Source: Fibrobacteria bacterium
GTDB lineage: Bacteria; Fibrobacterota; Fibrobacteria; UBA11236
Direction of reading: 5' to 3'
Assembly (NCBI GenBank): GCA_017881725.1
Contig: JADGQO010000089.1
Coordinates: 1-33,369 of the forward strand
DNA: 33,369 nucleotides
Below, piece after piece: positions 25,786-33,369 of this stretch. The notes beneath the pieces were generated by a model, which did no database searches, was not told where the DNA came from, and worked only from the letters and a program-made list of their open reading frames with translations. Every line of letters starts with the position of its first letter. The stretch's first letter is position 1. A program made the translations under genes and the position numbers.

Positions 25786-28764
25786 TTAATGGGGATGAAA
25801 CTTGGCCATTTCCGGGTCCATCGCCAAGTCCGGAGGCGCTCCCTTGGCTGCTCGCAGGGAGAATACGTTGGTTAATCCGTCCATTTCAATTTGGAATCCG
25901 TAACGCACGGAACCTTTCTCAAAATTGAATTCCGCGGATTGGGAGAGCGCCAGAGGAATGCTGCGGAAGGGAAAAAATAGTTCCACCAGTTTACCACCGA
26001 TACTGCCGTCAATGGTGACTCTCCTACTCCACCAATGATCGATTTCAGGCGGGATATGATCGAGTTCGGGCAGGATATCAATTTTGGATTTTTCGAAAAT
26101 GCCGGCTCCGAAATAGTTCCAAAGCCCAAGTACCGGAATTTCCCAGGTGAAATGAGTGGCCAAGGGAAAATCGACGGCGTTATAGATGAAGTGTAAATAC
26201 TCCGTGCGATTTCCGCCATAAAAGCCAAAAGCGTTTCCGTCGGGGAGAGTTGTTTGGTAAAATTCGGGTTCGGCTTGCATCGCCAAGCCACCATAAACGA
26301 ATGTGTAGGTTAACGCATTTTCAAGCGGCAGTGTCTGGCGCGCGAACCAATTCATGTATTCGTTTCTATGGGGGTATAACTCGGTCCAGCCGATTGATAA
26401 CTCGGTCTCTTGCAACGGATGGACGGCGGAATAGGCGTATGCCGGATAGTAGACATAATTCAAATACGCCGCGGCTTCGTCTTCCTGGCGATTCAGGATC
26501 CAAGCGTTGGAAAGTGATTCCAAGGTTTGGTTGGTTTTCATGGTCGCGAGCTGAGTGGTTTTGAAGGTATAGGTATTCCTCAACTCCAGGGTCAGCAGAT
26601 TCGCGACGGGAAGATCCCAGGGAGCCGGAAAATTCGCCGCGACGGTCAAATCCAGATTGCGACTGACCATATCGATGTATTTCCAACCCGGGATGGAATC
26701 GAGGTCGCTTACATTCTCACGGCGGTTGGAAACGGACCACAGCGTTTGAAAAGGCAATTGCCCGTTGACATAATCCAGGTTGAAGCCGGGTTCATCCGAG
26801 GCGAATTTGTAGCCCAGTCCGGCTTGGAACGAATGCAATTGCAGCGGATCTTGGAGTATCATTCCCGCGCCGAGACCCAACGCCGGGAAATTCTGGAATA
26901 CTAATGGATAAGCAATCAGGGGGCGCGTTTCCAGAAGGGAATGGTATGGCCTCTCAACCTTTAGCTTTGCATCCCCAACGGTGGTCGGAAAAACCGGAGG
27001 CGCGGAAGCCAGAAATCCGGGTGCTTGATAAACCAGAGCGGAATCGGAAGGTATGATTTTAGGCGGCGAATCCGTCAGGGGACCGGGATACACAGGCAGC
27101 GCGGTAGGCCGCAAGGCCCATTGGCCGGGGGCTCCGGTTTGCGCCAACGTGGCCAGCGTGCTGTCATCCGTGCGGTGCAAATACAAAGTCCCCAGAGGAT
27201 AGGTCGCCACGGGCGTAAGCAGATGGCTTCCACGATCCCAGGCATCGATTTGCATCAAGCCACCACGATCGCGAATCACACGCAGGGAGCCGTCCGCCGC
27301 TTCCACCGGATATTCGGCGCGAGCGGAATCGCCAATCAGTTTTTTGAATCCCGAGTCCGCACGGGTGAATCCGAATTCATAAATTCCCGTGCGTCCCGCC
27401 GTATCCGTGCCGTTGAAAAGCAAGCCCCGCTTGGATTTGGAAAGGCCGTAGAATCCGACCAGCGAGTCCGAGGCGATATCGCGGCACGCGTCGCCCTCCT
27501 TTGCCGAGCTCCTGCCCAGGGCGCAAATGGATAGGGATTGTTTGCCATGCGCATAGTGGGAGAATGCCAGGGAATCCGGGCTTAGGAAAACCGGATGCGC
27601 CGCGCCGTCGCTGACGAAACGAGACGCGCCGGATTCGATATCCATCACGAATAATTTTTCCACCGGCGCTCGATCCAGATCGAAGTAGCTGCGAACGTAA
27701 GCTACGTAACGTTTGTCCGGGGATAGGTCAAATACGGGATTGAGGAATTCCGGTCCGATTTGGCGTACGCCCGAAGCATCTTTTTGATACAAGGAGACAT
27801 CGTCCACTTCCCAGTTTTTTTGACCCGTGAAAAGGTAACGTCCATTCCCCAAAGTTTTCATTTCGAAAACTGCGGCGAAGTTTTGCACGCCTTCGGCCAA
27901 GTTGATCGGAGGATGGCGGGGCGGGTTCGGCAATCCGGCGCGCGCGGAATCCAAGAATTCCTCGTACAGGACATCGACGGGTCGGCCGGTCAAATCCAAC
28001 AATGCCGATTCCAAAGGCAAATAATCAGCCGTGAGCGGAGAGAGCAAGAATTTGATTTCGGTCCAAATGGGGTATACCGTGATTTTCCGCATCAGATGGG
28101 GCAGGAAGCGTGGGCCTTGGTTCCGGGTGAGAAAACGCAGGAAGGCATGGCCTTGCTCATAGACCAGACGTCCGCTTAACGGATCGTTTTTGGTATAGGT
28201 GGCCATGGCCGGATATTCTTCCAACGCGGAGTTATACAGGACATGCGCGAAAAAGGTGTTGCGCTTGGCGTCCCAGCTTTCGGCTTCGTATTGCGCCAGG
28301 CCTTCCAAAAACCAGTTCGGAATATGCGACAACTTGTACAATTCGGAGTAGATGCCCCAGAAGGGTTTGCGCAACCCGAGAAACGTGATTTCATGGGTCA
28401 ATTCATGCGCCAGCACCCTTTTCATCCAGGCGATTTCGCTTGCTCCGATGACTTGGGCCGGACGGGTGTAGATGATGACTTGGTGACCCAGGGGCGAGGA
28501 TAACCCATTCGATTCATCCGGTATGCCGGTCAGGATGAAAGTGATGGGAATGCCGATTTCTCCGACTCCCAAGTCGGTCCGAATCTTAATGTAGGCCTGC
28601 TCCAGGAAATCCCTGGCCAGCTCCGCTTGCGGCCGCACGTCCTCATGGAAAACGACATGGAAATGCGGCGTGTCGAAAATTTTCCAATCGACCCGGCGCG
28701 CTTCGTTGCCGAAGCCCGGCGAAACCGATATCAGCAGGGCGAGTGCCCATAAACCACGGAGCAT
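25786..28764 (-). CDS. Secreted gluzincin peptidase fused to beta-propeller and outer-membrane barrel
   Basis: This 992-residue protein has a signal peptide (cleavage near residue 19). The peptidase-like domain (about 25-290) carries the zinc motif H120-E-L-T-H124 and the third ligand E154 in WFLEGLAQYE, the H-E-x-x-H...E pattern of gluzincins (peptidase MA-like). The middle part (about 300-620) repeats propeller blade signatures such as LSPDKRYVAYVRSYFD and LSPDSLAFSHYAHG, as in TolB/PD40 proteins. The C-terminal third is beta-strand rich and resembles a surface-antigen barrel (GLGAGMILQDPLQLHSFQAGLGY). An AAGGGG Shine-Dalgarno and a good sigma-70 promoter precede it. It may be displayed on the outer membrane. 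The substrate is unknown. Confidence 0.85.
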   Translation of the reverse strand: MLRGLWALALLISVSPGFGNEARRVDWKIFDTPHFHVVFHEDVRPQAELARDFLEQAYIKIRTDLGVGEIGIPITFILTGIPDESNGLSSPLGHQVIIYTRPAQVIGASEIAWMKRVLAHELTHEITFLGLRKPFWGIYSELYKLSHIPNWFLEGLAQYEAESWDAKRNTFFAHVLYNSALEEYPAMATYTKNDPLSGRLVYEQGHAFLRFLTRNQGPRFLPHLMRKITVYPIWTEIKFLLSPLTADYLPLESALLDLTGRPVDVLYEEFLDSARAGLPNPPRHPPINLAEGVQNFAAVFEMKTLGNGRYLFTGQKNWEVDDVSLYQKDASGVRQIGPEFLNPVFDLSPDKRYVAYVRSYFDLDRAPVEKLFVMDIESGASRFVSDGAAHPVFLSPDSLAFSHYAHGKQSLSICALGRSSAKEGDACRDIASDSLVGFYGLSKSKRGLLFNGTDTAGRTGIYEFGFTRADSGFKKLIGDSARAEYPVEAADGSLRVIRDRGGLMQIDAWDRGSHLLTPVATYPLGTLYLHRTDDSTLATLAQTGAPGQWALRPTALPVYPGPLTDSPPKIIPSDSALVYQAPGFLASAPPVFPTTVGDAKLKVERPYHSLLETRPLIAYPLVFQNFPALGLGAGMILQDPLQLHSFQAGLGYKFASDEPGFNLDYVNGQLPFQTLWSVSNRRENVSDLDSIPGWKYIDMVSRNLDLTVAANFPAPWDLPVANLLTLELRNTYTFKTTQLATMKTNQTLESLSNAWILNRQEDEAAAYLNYVYYPAYAYSAVHPLQETELSIGWTELYPHRNEYMNWFARQTLPLENALTYTFVYGGLAMQAEPEFYQTTLPDGNAFGFYGGNRTEYLHFIYNAVDFPLATHFTWEIPVLGLWNYFGAGIFEKSKIDILPELDHIPPEIDHWWSRRVTIDGSIGGKLVELFFPFRSIPLALSQSAEFNFEKGSVRYGFQIEMDGLTNVFSLRAAKGAPPDLAMDPEMAKFHPH

Positions 28765-28791
28765 GGATTCCCCTTAATTCGAAATGGATCA

Positions 28792-28820
28792 ATTAAATGC
28801 GCTTCAAGCGTAAATGTAAA
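28792..28820 (-). promoter_or_regulatory. Sigma-70-type promoter of the peptidase-barrel gene
   Basis: On the minus strand, TTTACA (28820-28815), a 17-base spacer and TTTAAT (28797-28792) each match their consensus hexamer in 5 of 6 bases. Transcription would start near 28785, about 21 bases before the ATG at 28764, and this leader holds the AAGGGG ribosome site. Confidence 0.65.
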
Positions 28821-28830
28821 AAAGGGGACG

Positions 28831-31485
28831 TTAAGGGATGTTTGAATTTCTGGGTATGGTTAGATAGGCCACCAGGCAGAGAGATAGACCGCTGACCGGC
28901 ATGAGGATTGCCGCCGTAAGCGGCGTGACCCATCCGCGCAAGGCGAGCGCGAGCGCGAACGCGTTATAGGCGCCGGAGGTCCAGAAGCAGAGGCGGATGC
29001 TGCGCGAGACGGAGCCGGCGAGCGTGAACAAGGATGCCAAACGCGCCGGGGTTTCGGCGGTGGAAAGAATGTCGGTACCGGCGGAAAGATCGACCGCTCC
29101 GCCGCCGATGGCCATGGCCAGGTCGGATGCGCCGAAAAGAAGACTGTCGTTGAATCCGTCGCCGACCGCCAGGCAACGGCCGAAGCGGCCGCGATAATGC
29201 GAGGCCCAATTCCGCTTGGCTTCCGGACTTAAGGACGCGTGGACATTCTCGATGCCGCCGGCGGACGCGAAGCCCTCCACCTTGGCGGCGTTGTCGCCCG
29301 ACAGCAGGACAGTCGCAATGCCGCGCCCGCGCAGCCAGGCCATCAAATTCCTGACTTCCGGTTTGATCTCTTCCGTGAACCGGACCAAGGCCGCGAGCCT
29401 GCCGTCGATGAATAACGCCGTGTCCGCCGCGGGTTGGTCGCTTTCCTCCTCGCGCGGAGATTCCGGAACCGGATAACCGATTTTTCCGAACGCCTCCGGG
29501 TCGCTATGCCAGGCTCCGAAGCGGCAAATGCAAACCTCCCCGGTGAAATCCGGTGGGATAATTTCCCCGTATGCGTCCAAACCGGATAAGGCCCGATCCT
29601 CCGGCGCGGTTTTGCCCACCAATCCGAAATGAGCGATTTCCAGGATGCTCGTGAACGGCGCGGCGATATCCGGCTCTCCGTCCAACGCGCGGCATAAGGA
29701 CAAGGAAACGGGATGCAGGGAATGCTGGGCGAGGGCTTTCACGCGGCCCAACGCCTCGGCTTGCGCGTAGGAATTTTCGGCCCAAGCCTTTGTCCATTGC
29801 AGGGAATCCACGGAGCGATGCGTGAAGGTCAAGGTGCCGGTCTTATCGAACAGCACGCAGCGCACTTCCCGTAAGGCCTCCAGGGTGGTTTGGGCACGGA
29901 AATGAAAACCCATGGCCCGCGCGCGTTTAAGCCCCAACCCTCGGCTGATGGGCGCGGCTAGAGCCAAGGCGCAGGAACAGGAAACGATGAATACGCTGGC
30001 GGAAACGGCTAAGGCATGGATAAACCCATCCCGAACATGCAAGGCGAAAGCCAGGCATCCGAAAGCCGCCACCGCCAGGGTGAACCATTTCGCGACTCGG
30101 CCCGTGCCGTCCGCCATGGGCTGCCTACCCCGCGCGAGAGCCTGCAGCTCCGTGCCCAGGCGCGCGATCCGGGAGCCGCCGGTTTGTCCGGACGCCTGCA
30201 TCCAGGCGCGGCCACGCAGGTTTTGATAACCCGCGAACAGCGCTTCGCCCCGGGCTACCCGCGTAGGCCGGCTTTCACCCGTCAGTAGGCTCGTATCCAT
30301 CCACGCGTCTTCCGCCTCCAGGCTGCCGTCCACGGGCACGAAGGCTCCCGCCGGAACTTCGAGCACGTCGCCGGCGGCGATGTCCCGGGCGTCGACGGAC
30401 ACGAGTTCCGTTCCGCGCCGCACGCGCACCAGCCCGGGCCGCAAGGCTTCGAACCATCTGCCTTTCAGCGCCAGGCCCGCTTCGAAACGGCGCACCGCCC
30501 AGCGCCCGACGAGCAGGAAGAAAATCAATCCGGTCAGGGAATCGGAGAAATTGGATCCGCCCGCGCGCAAGGCCGAAGCCCCGGACAAGGCGAAAGACAG
30601 CAGTATCCCGATGGTTACGGTAACATCCACGTTAAAACGGCGGCCGCGCAACGCGCGCCAAGCGCCGGAATAAAAGGGAAACGCGCAATAGGCCACTGCG
30701 GGTATGCTGAGGGCGAAACCCAACAGACTAAAGGAATCCATCCATACCTTGGGCATGCCGCGGAATGCGTCCATGTAGATGCCGATGGAAAAGGCCATGG
30801 CGTTGACGAAGCAAAAGCCCGCCACGGCGATGCGGTACAGTAGGCTGTAGTCGGGTGCGGGCCGTCCGGGCGCCGACTCGGATCGGGGCTTGAGCCGATA
30901 GCCGAAACGCGCCAACCGTTCGAGGATGCCGCGCAAGGACGCCTCCGCGACGTCGTAATCCAGGAACATTTCCCCATGCACGAAATCCACTTCAAAGCCG
31001 CGCACCCCGGAGGTTTCGCGCAAAAGGTTTTCCAACAGCCAGGCGCAACCGGCGCAGGTGATCTCGGTGCATTCCAAGGTGAGGCTGTGGCGCGTGCCCT
31101 CCCAGCGGCCTAAGGAAATCAGCGCGCCGGGTTCGTCCAACGACGCCAAAAGGTTGTGATAGTCCGTCCCCAGGTTGGCGCGGGGGGCTTGTTTCCCGCT
31201 AAGCGACAAAAGCTCGCGGTAGGTTCCGAATTCCGGACCGGCCAGCACGGCATGGATTTGCCGGCATCCCTCGCAGCAGAAAACGGCTCCCTCCGCATCG
31301 CGAAGGGAATTCTGGAGTACGTTCAGCCCGCAATGGGCGCAAGGTATATCGGCGCCTGGTGCGCGAATGAAATCGCCTGGCGCGGCGCGAGGCGCGTGGA
31401 ATCGTTGGTTACTTGGAACGGATTCGATTGGATCGGAAGGCTCCTGAGCCATGTCCGGAGGAAAAGGCGATGCCTTTCCGATCAT
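28831..31485 (-). CDS. ccoI: Copper-transporting P1B-type ATPase CcoI/FixI for cbb3 oxidase
   Basis: This 884-residue protein moves copper across the inner membrane for assembly of cbb3 oxidase. In order: an N-terminal zinc-ribbon-like region (C49xxC52, C70-C71xxC74), a heavy-metal-associated domain with C144AGC147, membrane helices, the actuator loop (LLTGES), the core with phospho-Asp in DKTGTLT, an SLHP helix, GDGFND, and terminal helices. The transmembrane transport motif reads C503-S504-C505 instead of the expected Cys-Pro-Cys, from one base change at 29974-29976 (Ser codon TCC, whereas Pro would be CCC). The ATG overlaps the fixH stop (ATGA). CcoI is the usual partner of ccoG and fixH, which sit directly upstream. 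Confidence 0.93.
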   Translation of the reverse strand: MIGKASPFPPDMAQEPSDPIESVPSNQRFHAPRAAPGDFIRAPGADIPCAHCGLNVLQNSLRDAEGAVFCCEGCRQIHAVLAGPEFGTYRELLSLSGKQAPRANLGTDYHNLLASLDEPGALISLGRWEGTRHSLTLECTEITCAGCAWLLENLLRETSGVRGFEVDFVHGEMFLDYDVAEASLRGILERLARFGYRLKPRSESAPGRPAPDYSLLYRIAVAGFCFVNAMAFSIGIYMDAFRGMPKVWMDSFSLLGFALSIPAVAYCAFPFYSGAWRALRGRRFNVDVTVTIGILLSFALSGASALRAGGSNFSDSLTGLIFFLLVGRWAVRRFEAGLALKGRWFEALRPGLVRVRRGTELVSVDARDIAAGDVLEVPAGAFVPVDGSLEAEDAWMDTSLLTGESRPTRVARGEALFAGYQNLRGRAWMQASGQTGGSRIARLGTELQALARGRQPMADGTGRVAKWFTLAVAAFGCLAFALHVRDGFIHALAVSASVFIVSCSCALALAAPISRGLGLKRARAMGFHFRAQTTLEALREVRCVLFDKTGTLTFTHRSVDSLQWTKAWAENSYAQAEALGRVKALAQHSLHPVSLSLCRALDGEPDIAAPFTSILEIAHFGLVGKTAPEDRALSGLDAYGEIIPPDFTGEVCICRFGAWHSDPEAFGKIGYPVPESPREEESDQPAADTALFIDGRLAALVRFTEEIKPEVRNLMAWLRGRGIATVLLSGDNAAKVEGFASAGGIENVHASLSPEAKRNWASHYRGRFGRCLAVGDGFNDSLLFGASDLAMAIGGGAVDLSAGTDILSTAETPARLASLFTLAGSVSRSIRLCFWTSGAYNAFALALALRGWVTPLTAAILMPVSGLSLCLVAYLTIPRNSNIP

Positions 31486-31979
31486 CCCGGCGACCTATAG
31501 TTCAGCGAGGTTTCCATGACCGGTTTGCCGTCTTTTTCCCAGGAAAGATGGACAATCCAATTTCCCGGCCGTAAGGCCAAAGGCGCGCCGCTCCACGATT
31601 GCATTCCCTGGGGCGTAAGACCCGAAGCCTTCAAATCCAGGTTCCGATCCAGCCGCTCGTCGTCGGGTCGATAAAAATGCGCGCGGCAAATTTCCGCCGG
31701 TTCGGCAACCTTGCCGGCCGTGACACGCCACCCGGAATCCGTGGTCTGTAATTCGGCCGCGACTCCCGGTTTCCGAGCCAAGGCGTTGCGGGCCATGACA
31801 TGGTCTTCGTCCAAGCCGGCGTCGTAATAATCCGATCGCACCAAGTCATGCCGTCCATTGGATGAGTACCAAATCAGATATCCATTCGCCACGAACATGG
31901 CCGTGAACATCACCGCCACGGCGATGATCCAAGTCACCAATCCGGATCCTTTTCTTCCATCGTCAGATTGATTCGCCAT
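31482..31979 (-). CDS. fixH: FixH-family cbb3 oxidase maturation protein
   Basis: This 165-residue protein has one N-terminal membrane anchor (about 15-35, VTWIIAVAVMFTAMFVANGYL), then DLVRSDYYDAGLDEDHVMARNALA, which resembles the family's short post-anchor motif of YY-x-x-G-L. A beta-sandwich domain follows (about 75-160). FixH is needed for cbb3 oxidase assembly in Rhizobium and probably works with CcoI in copper delivery. An AGAGG Shine-Dalgarno lies 6 bases before the ATG. It is 14 bases downstream of ccoG and overlaps ccoI. Confidence 0.88.
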   Translation of the reverse strand: MANQSDDGRKGSGLVTWIIAVAVMFTAMFVANGYLIWYSSNGRHDLVRSDYYDAGLDEDHVMARNALARKPGVAAELQTTDSGWRVTAGKVAEPAEICRAHFYRPDDERLDRNLDLKASGLTPQGMQSWSGAPLALRPGNWIVHLSWEKDGKPVMETSLNYRSPG

Positions 31980-31993
31980 GATGACCTCTCATT

Positions 31994-33369
31994 TTATTTT
32001 CCCCACGGACCGGCTAAGCGGACCGGGAGTATTTCCTTCACGCCGTCCCCGCTGACAACCAGCTGCGCGTCCGTCGTTCCACGCCGGAAATCCGATAGCG
32101 GCGCGGTGATGTCCACGGGCAAATCCATGGATTGCCCGCCCGACAAGGCGAAGGAGCGGTCTGCCCAATTGAAGGCGCCGAGAGGCGCTCCCTCCCAGGC
32201 CATGCTTAAGATACGCCGCCGCGAACTGTTGTTGCGCAAATGCAAGGTGAAATTGTTGGTCACCGAATCCGCCCCCTGATGGACGTAGGGGGAAACTCCC
32301 CGGCGCACGATGTCCAAGGCCACCACGGGACGGCTCAACACCAAAGTCGCGGAGACGGAAGCCAGGATGACGACCAATACGGCGTAGGCCAGGAGGCGCC
32401 AAGGCTTGCCTCCCGTCGGCTTTCCTTGCAACTCGCTCAAGGAGGCGTATCGAACCAGGCCGGCCGGCTTTTTCCAGGCCGCCATGGTCTGATCGCAGGC
32501 GTCGATGCAGCGCGCGCAGCCGATGCATTCCAATTGCTGCCCCATGCGGATGTCGATTCCGGTGGGGCAGACCAGCACGCATTGCATGCAGTCCGTGCAG
32601 TCGCCCAGGCCTTCGCGCGAACCGTGCTGGCCCTTGCCGCGCATTTCCCCCCGCTTGGCGTCATAGGCGATGACGGAAGTCTTTTCGTCCACCAGCACGC
32701 TTTGGAAGCGGGCGTAAGGGCAAAGTATGATACAGGCCTGCTCCTTGAAGAAGGCGAAGATGAAATAGAACACTGAGGTGAAAGTCAGCACCAAAACCAA
32801 ACCCGGCCAGTTTTCCGCCGAAGGATGCGTGATGGCGTAAAGCAGGTTTTGCGTGCCCCAGAAATAGGCCAGCGCCGTATTTCCGATCCACAAGGAAATG
32901 AATAGGAAAACCGATTGCTTCAGGGCCTTGCGCCAGAGCCAATCGAAGCTTAGTCCCGCCTGGTCGCGCTGCTGTCGACGCGCGGCCTTTCCCTCGATGA
33001 GCCGTTCCACCGGTCCGAACAGGAATTGCAGGAATACCGTTTGCGGGCAAGCCCAGCCGCACCAGATGCGGCCGTAGCGGGCGGTGAGCATGAAGGCCGT
33101 GACCAGGCAGGCGAAAAGCGCGGGCAGAAAAAGAGGCAAATCCTGGGCCCAGAAATGGCGCGTGCCCAACAGCACGGTGCGTCCATACCAATCCACCCGC
33201 ACTAAGGATTCTCCCCGCCAATGCAACCAGGGAACGCCCAAATACAAGGCCAGCAGCAACCACGCCACCCACCGCCGGTAGCGCGTGAATCGTCCGGTGG
33301 TTTCGCGGGCGTAAATCCAGAGCCGCCGGCCGTCCGCGCCGATGGTACCCTGGGCTTCGCCGATGCGGC
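31994..33369 (-). CDS. ccoG: CcoG/FixG iron-sulfur protein (5' partial at the right edge)
   Basis: The frame is still open at the window's right edge. The residues encoded by 33269-33369 (RRLWIYARETTGRFTRYRRW) match the beginning of CcoG proteins, so the GTG at 33268 is internal. The visible 458 residues contain several membrane helices, a Cys pair in WCGWACPQTVF, a second Cys site (CIILCPYARFQ), and two [4Fe-4S] ferredoxin motifs, CTDCMQCVLVCP and CIGCARCIDACD. An Ig-like periplasmic domain follows. In other bacteria CcoG reduces copper for delivery to cbb3 oxidase. The ccoNOP genes would be expected to the right of the window. Confidence 0.93.
   Translation of the reverse strand, partial: RIGEAQGTIGADGRRLWIYARETTGRFTRYRRWVAWLLLALYLGVPWLHWRGESLVRVDWYGRTVLLGTRHFWAQDLPLFLPALFACLVTAFMLTARYGRIWCGWACPQTVFLQFLFGPVERLIEGKAARRQQRDQAGLSFDWLWRKALKQSVFLFISLWIGNTALAYFWGTQNLLYAITHPSAENWPGLVLVLTFTSVFYFIFAFFKEQACIILCPYARFQSVLVDEKTSVIAYDAKRGEMRGKGQHGSREGLGDCTDCMQCVLVCPTGIDIRMGQQLECIGCARCIDACDQTMAAWKKPAGLVRYASLSELQGKPTGGKPWRLLAYAVLVVILASVSATLVLSRPVVALDIVRRGVSPYVHQGADSVTNNFTLHLRNNSSRRRILSMAWEGAPLGAFNWADRSFALSGGQSMDLPVDITAPLSDFRRGTTDAQLVVSGDGVKEILPVRLAGPWGK

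Overview
This window comes from a Gram-negative (diderm) bacterium with fairly high GC. The signs are outer-membrane beta-barrels, two lipoprotein signals, many signal peptides, and genes for cbb3 oxidase assembly. The left-edge protein ends in a FlgD-like Ig tail and is followed by a PorV/UPF0164-type outer-membrane protein. That pairing, with the secreted Ig-rich proteins, suggests the FCB group, possibly Fibrobacterota. The taxon is an inference. I saw no rRNA, tRNA, CRISPR array, insertion sequence or phage gene. Coding density is high, with many 1-8 base stop/start overlaps.

Layout. (a) 1-2749, plus strand: the end of a large secreted Ig-repeat protein, then a PorV-like barrel. (b) 2921-4593, plus: a well-formed sigma-54 promoter, then two small secreted paralogs and a third secreted protein. 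(c) 4655-10240, plus: a dyad and -10-like box right against the start codon, then a four-gene set of beta-barrel, TPR lipoprotein, transmembrane Ser/Thr kinase, and FHA-GAF-AAA+ sigma-54 activator. (d) 10256-10856, minus: a lipoprotein with a Cys/His-rich CHIPPGNP motif and its own terminator. (e) 10978-19747, minus: one chemosensory operon, in order PilZ-like, STAS, CheA-REC hybrid, MCP-hemerythrin, CheW, CheB, CheR. It has no separate CheY and no flagellar gene. (f) 19932-22533, plus: a membrane histidine kinase with a V4R-like sensor and a GAF domain, then a small membrane protein. (g) 22550-25676, minus: a membrane protein with a duplicated TIM44-like plus zinc-ribbon module and a TerB domain, followed by an SPFH-GYF protein. 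(h) 25786-28764, minus: a secreted zinc peptidase fused to a propeller and a beta-barrel, behind a clear sigma-70 promoter. (i) 28831-33369, minus: ccoG (cut by the right edge), fixH and ccoI, which assemble cbb3 cytochrome oxidase.

How the genes may work together. The kinase and sigma-54 activator of (c) are the obvious candidates to drive the sigma-54 promoter of (b), so 2921-10240 may be one envelope-signalling locus. The hemerythrin-bearing receptor in (e) and the cbb3 assembly genes in (i) both point to life at low or changing oxygen. The most unusual points are the duplicated TIM44/zinc-ribbon protein, a CSC in place of CPC in the CcoI transport motif, a Gln in place of a diiron His in the hemerythrin domain, and the sigma-54/kinase locus.
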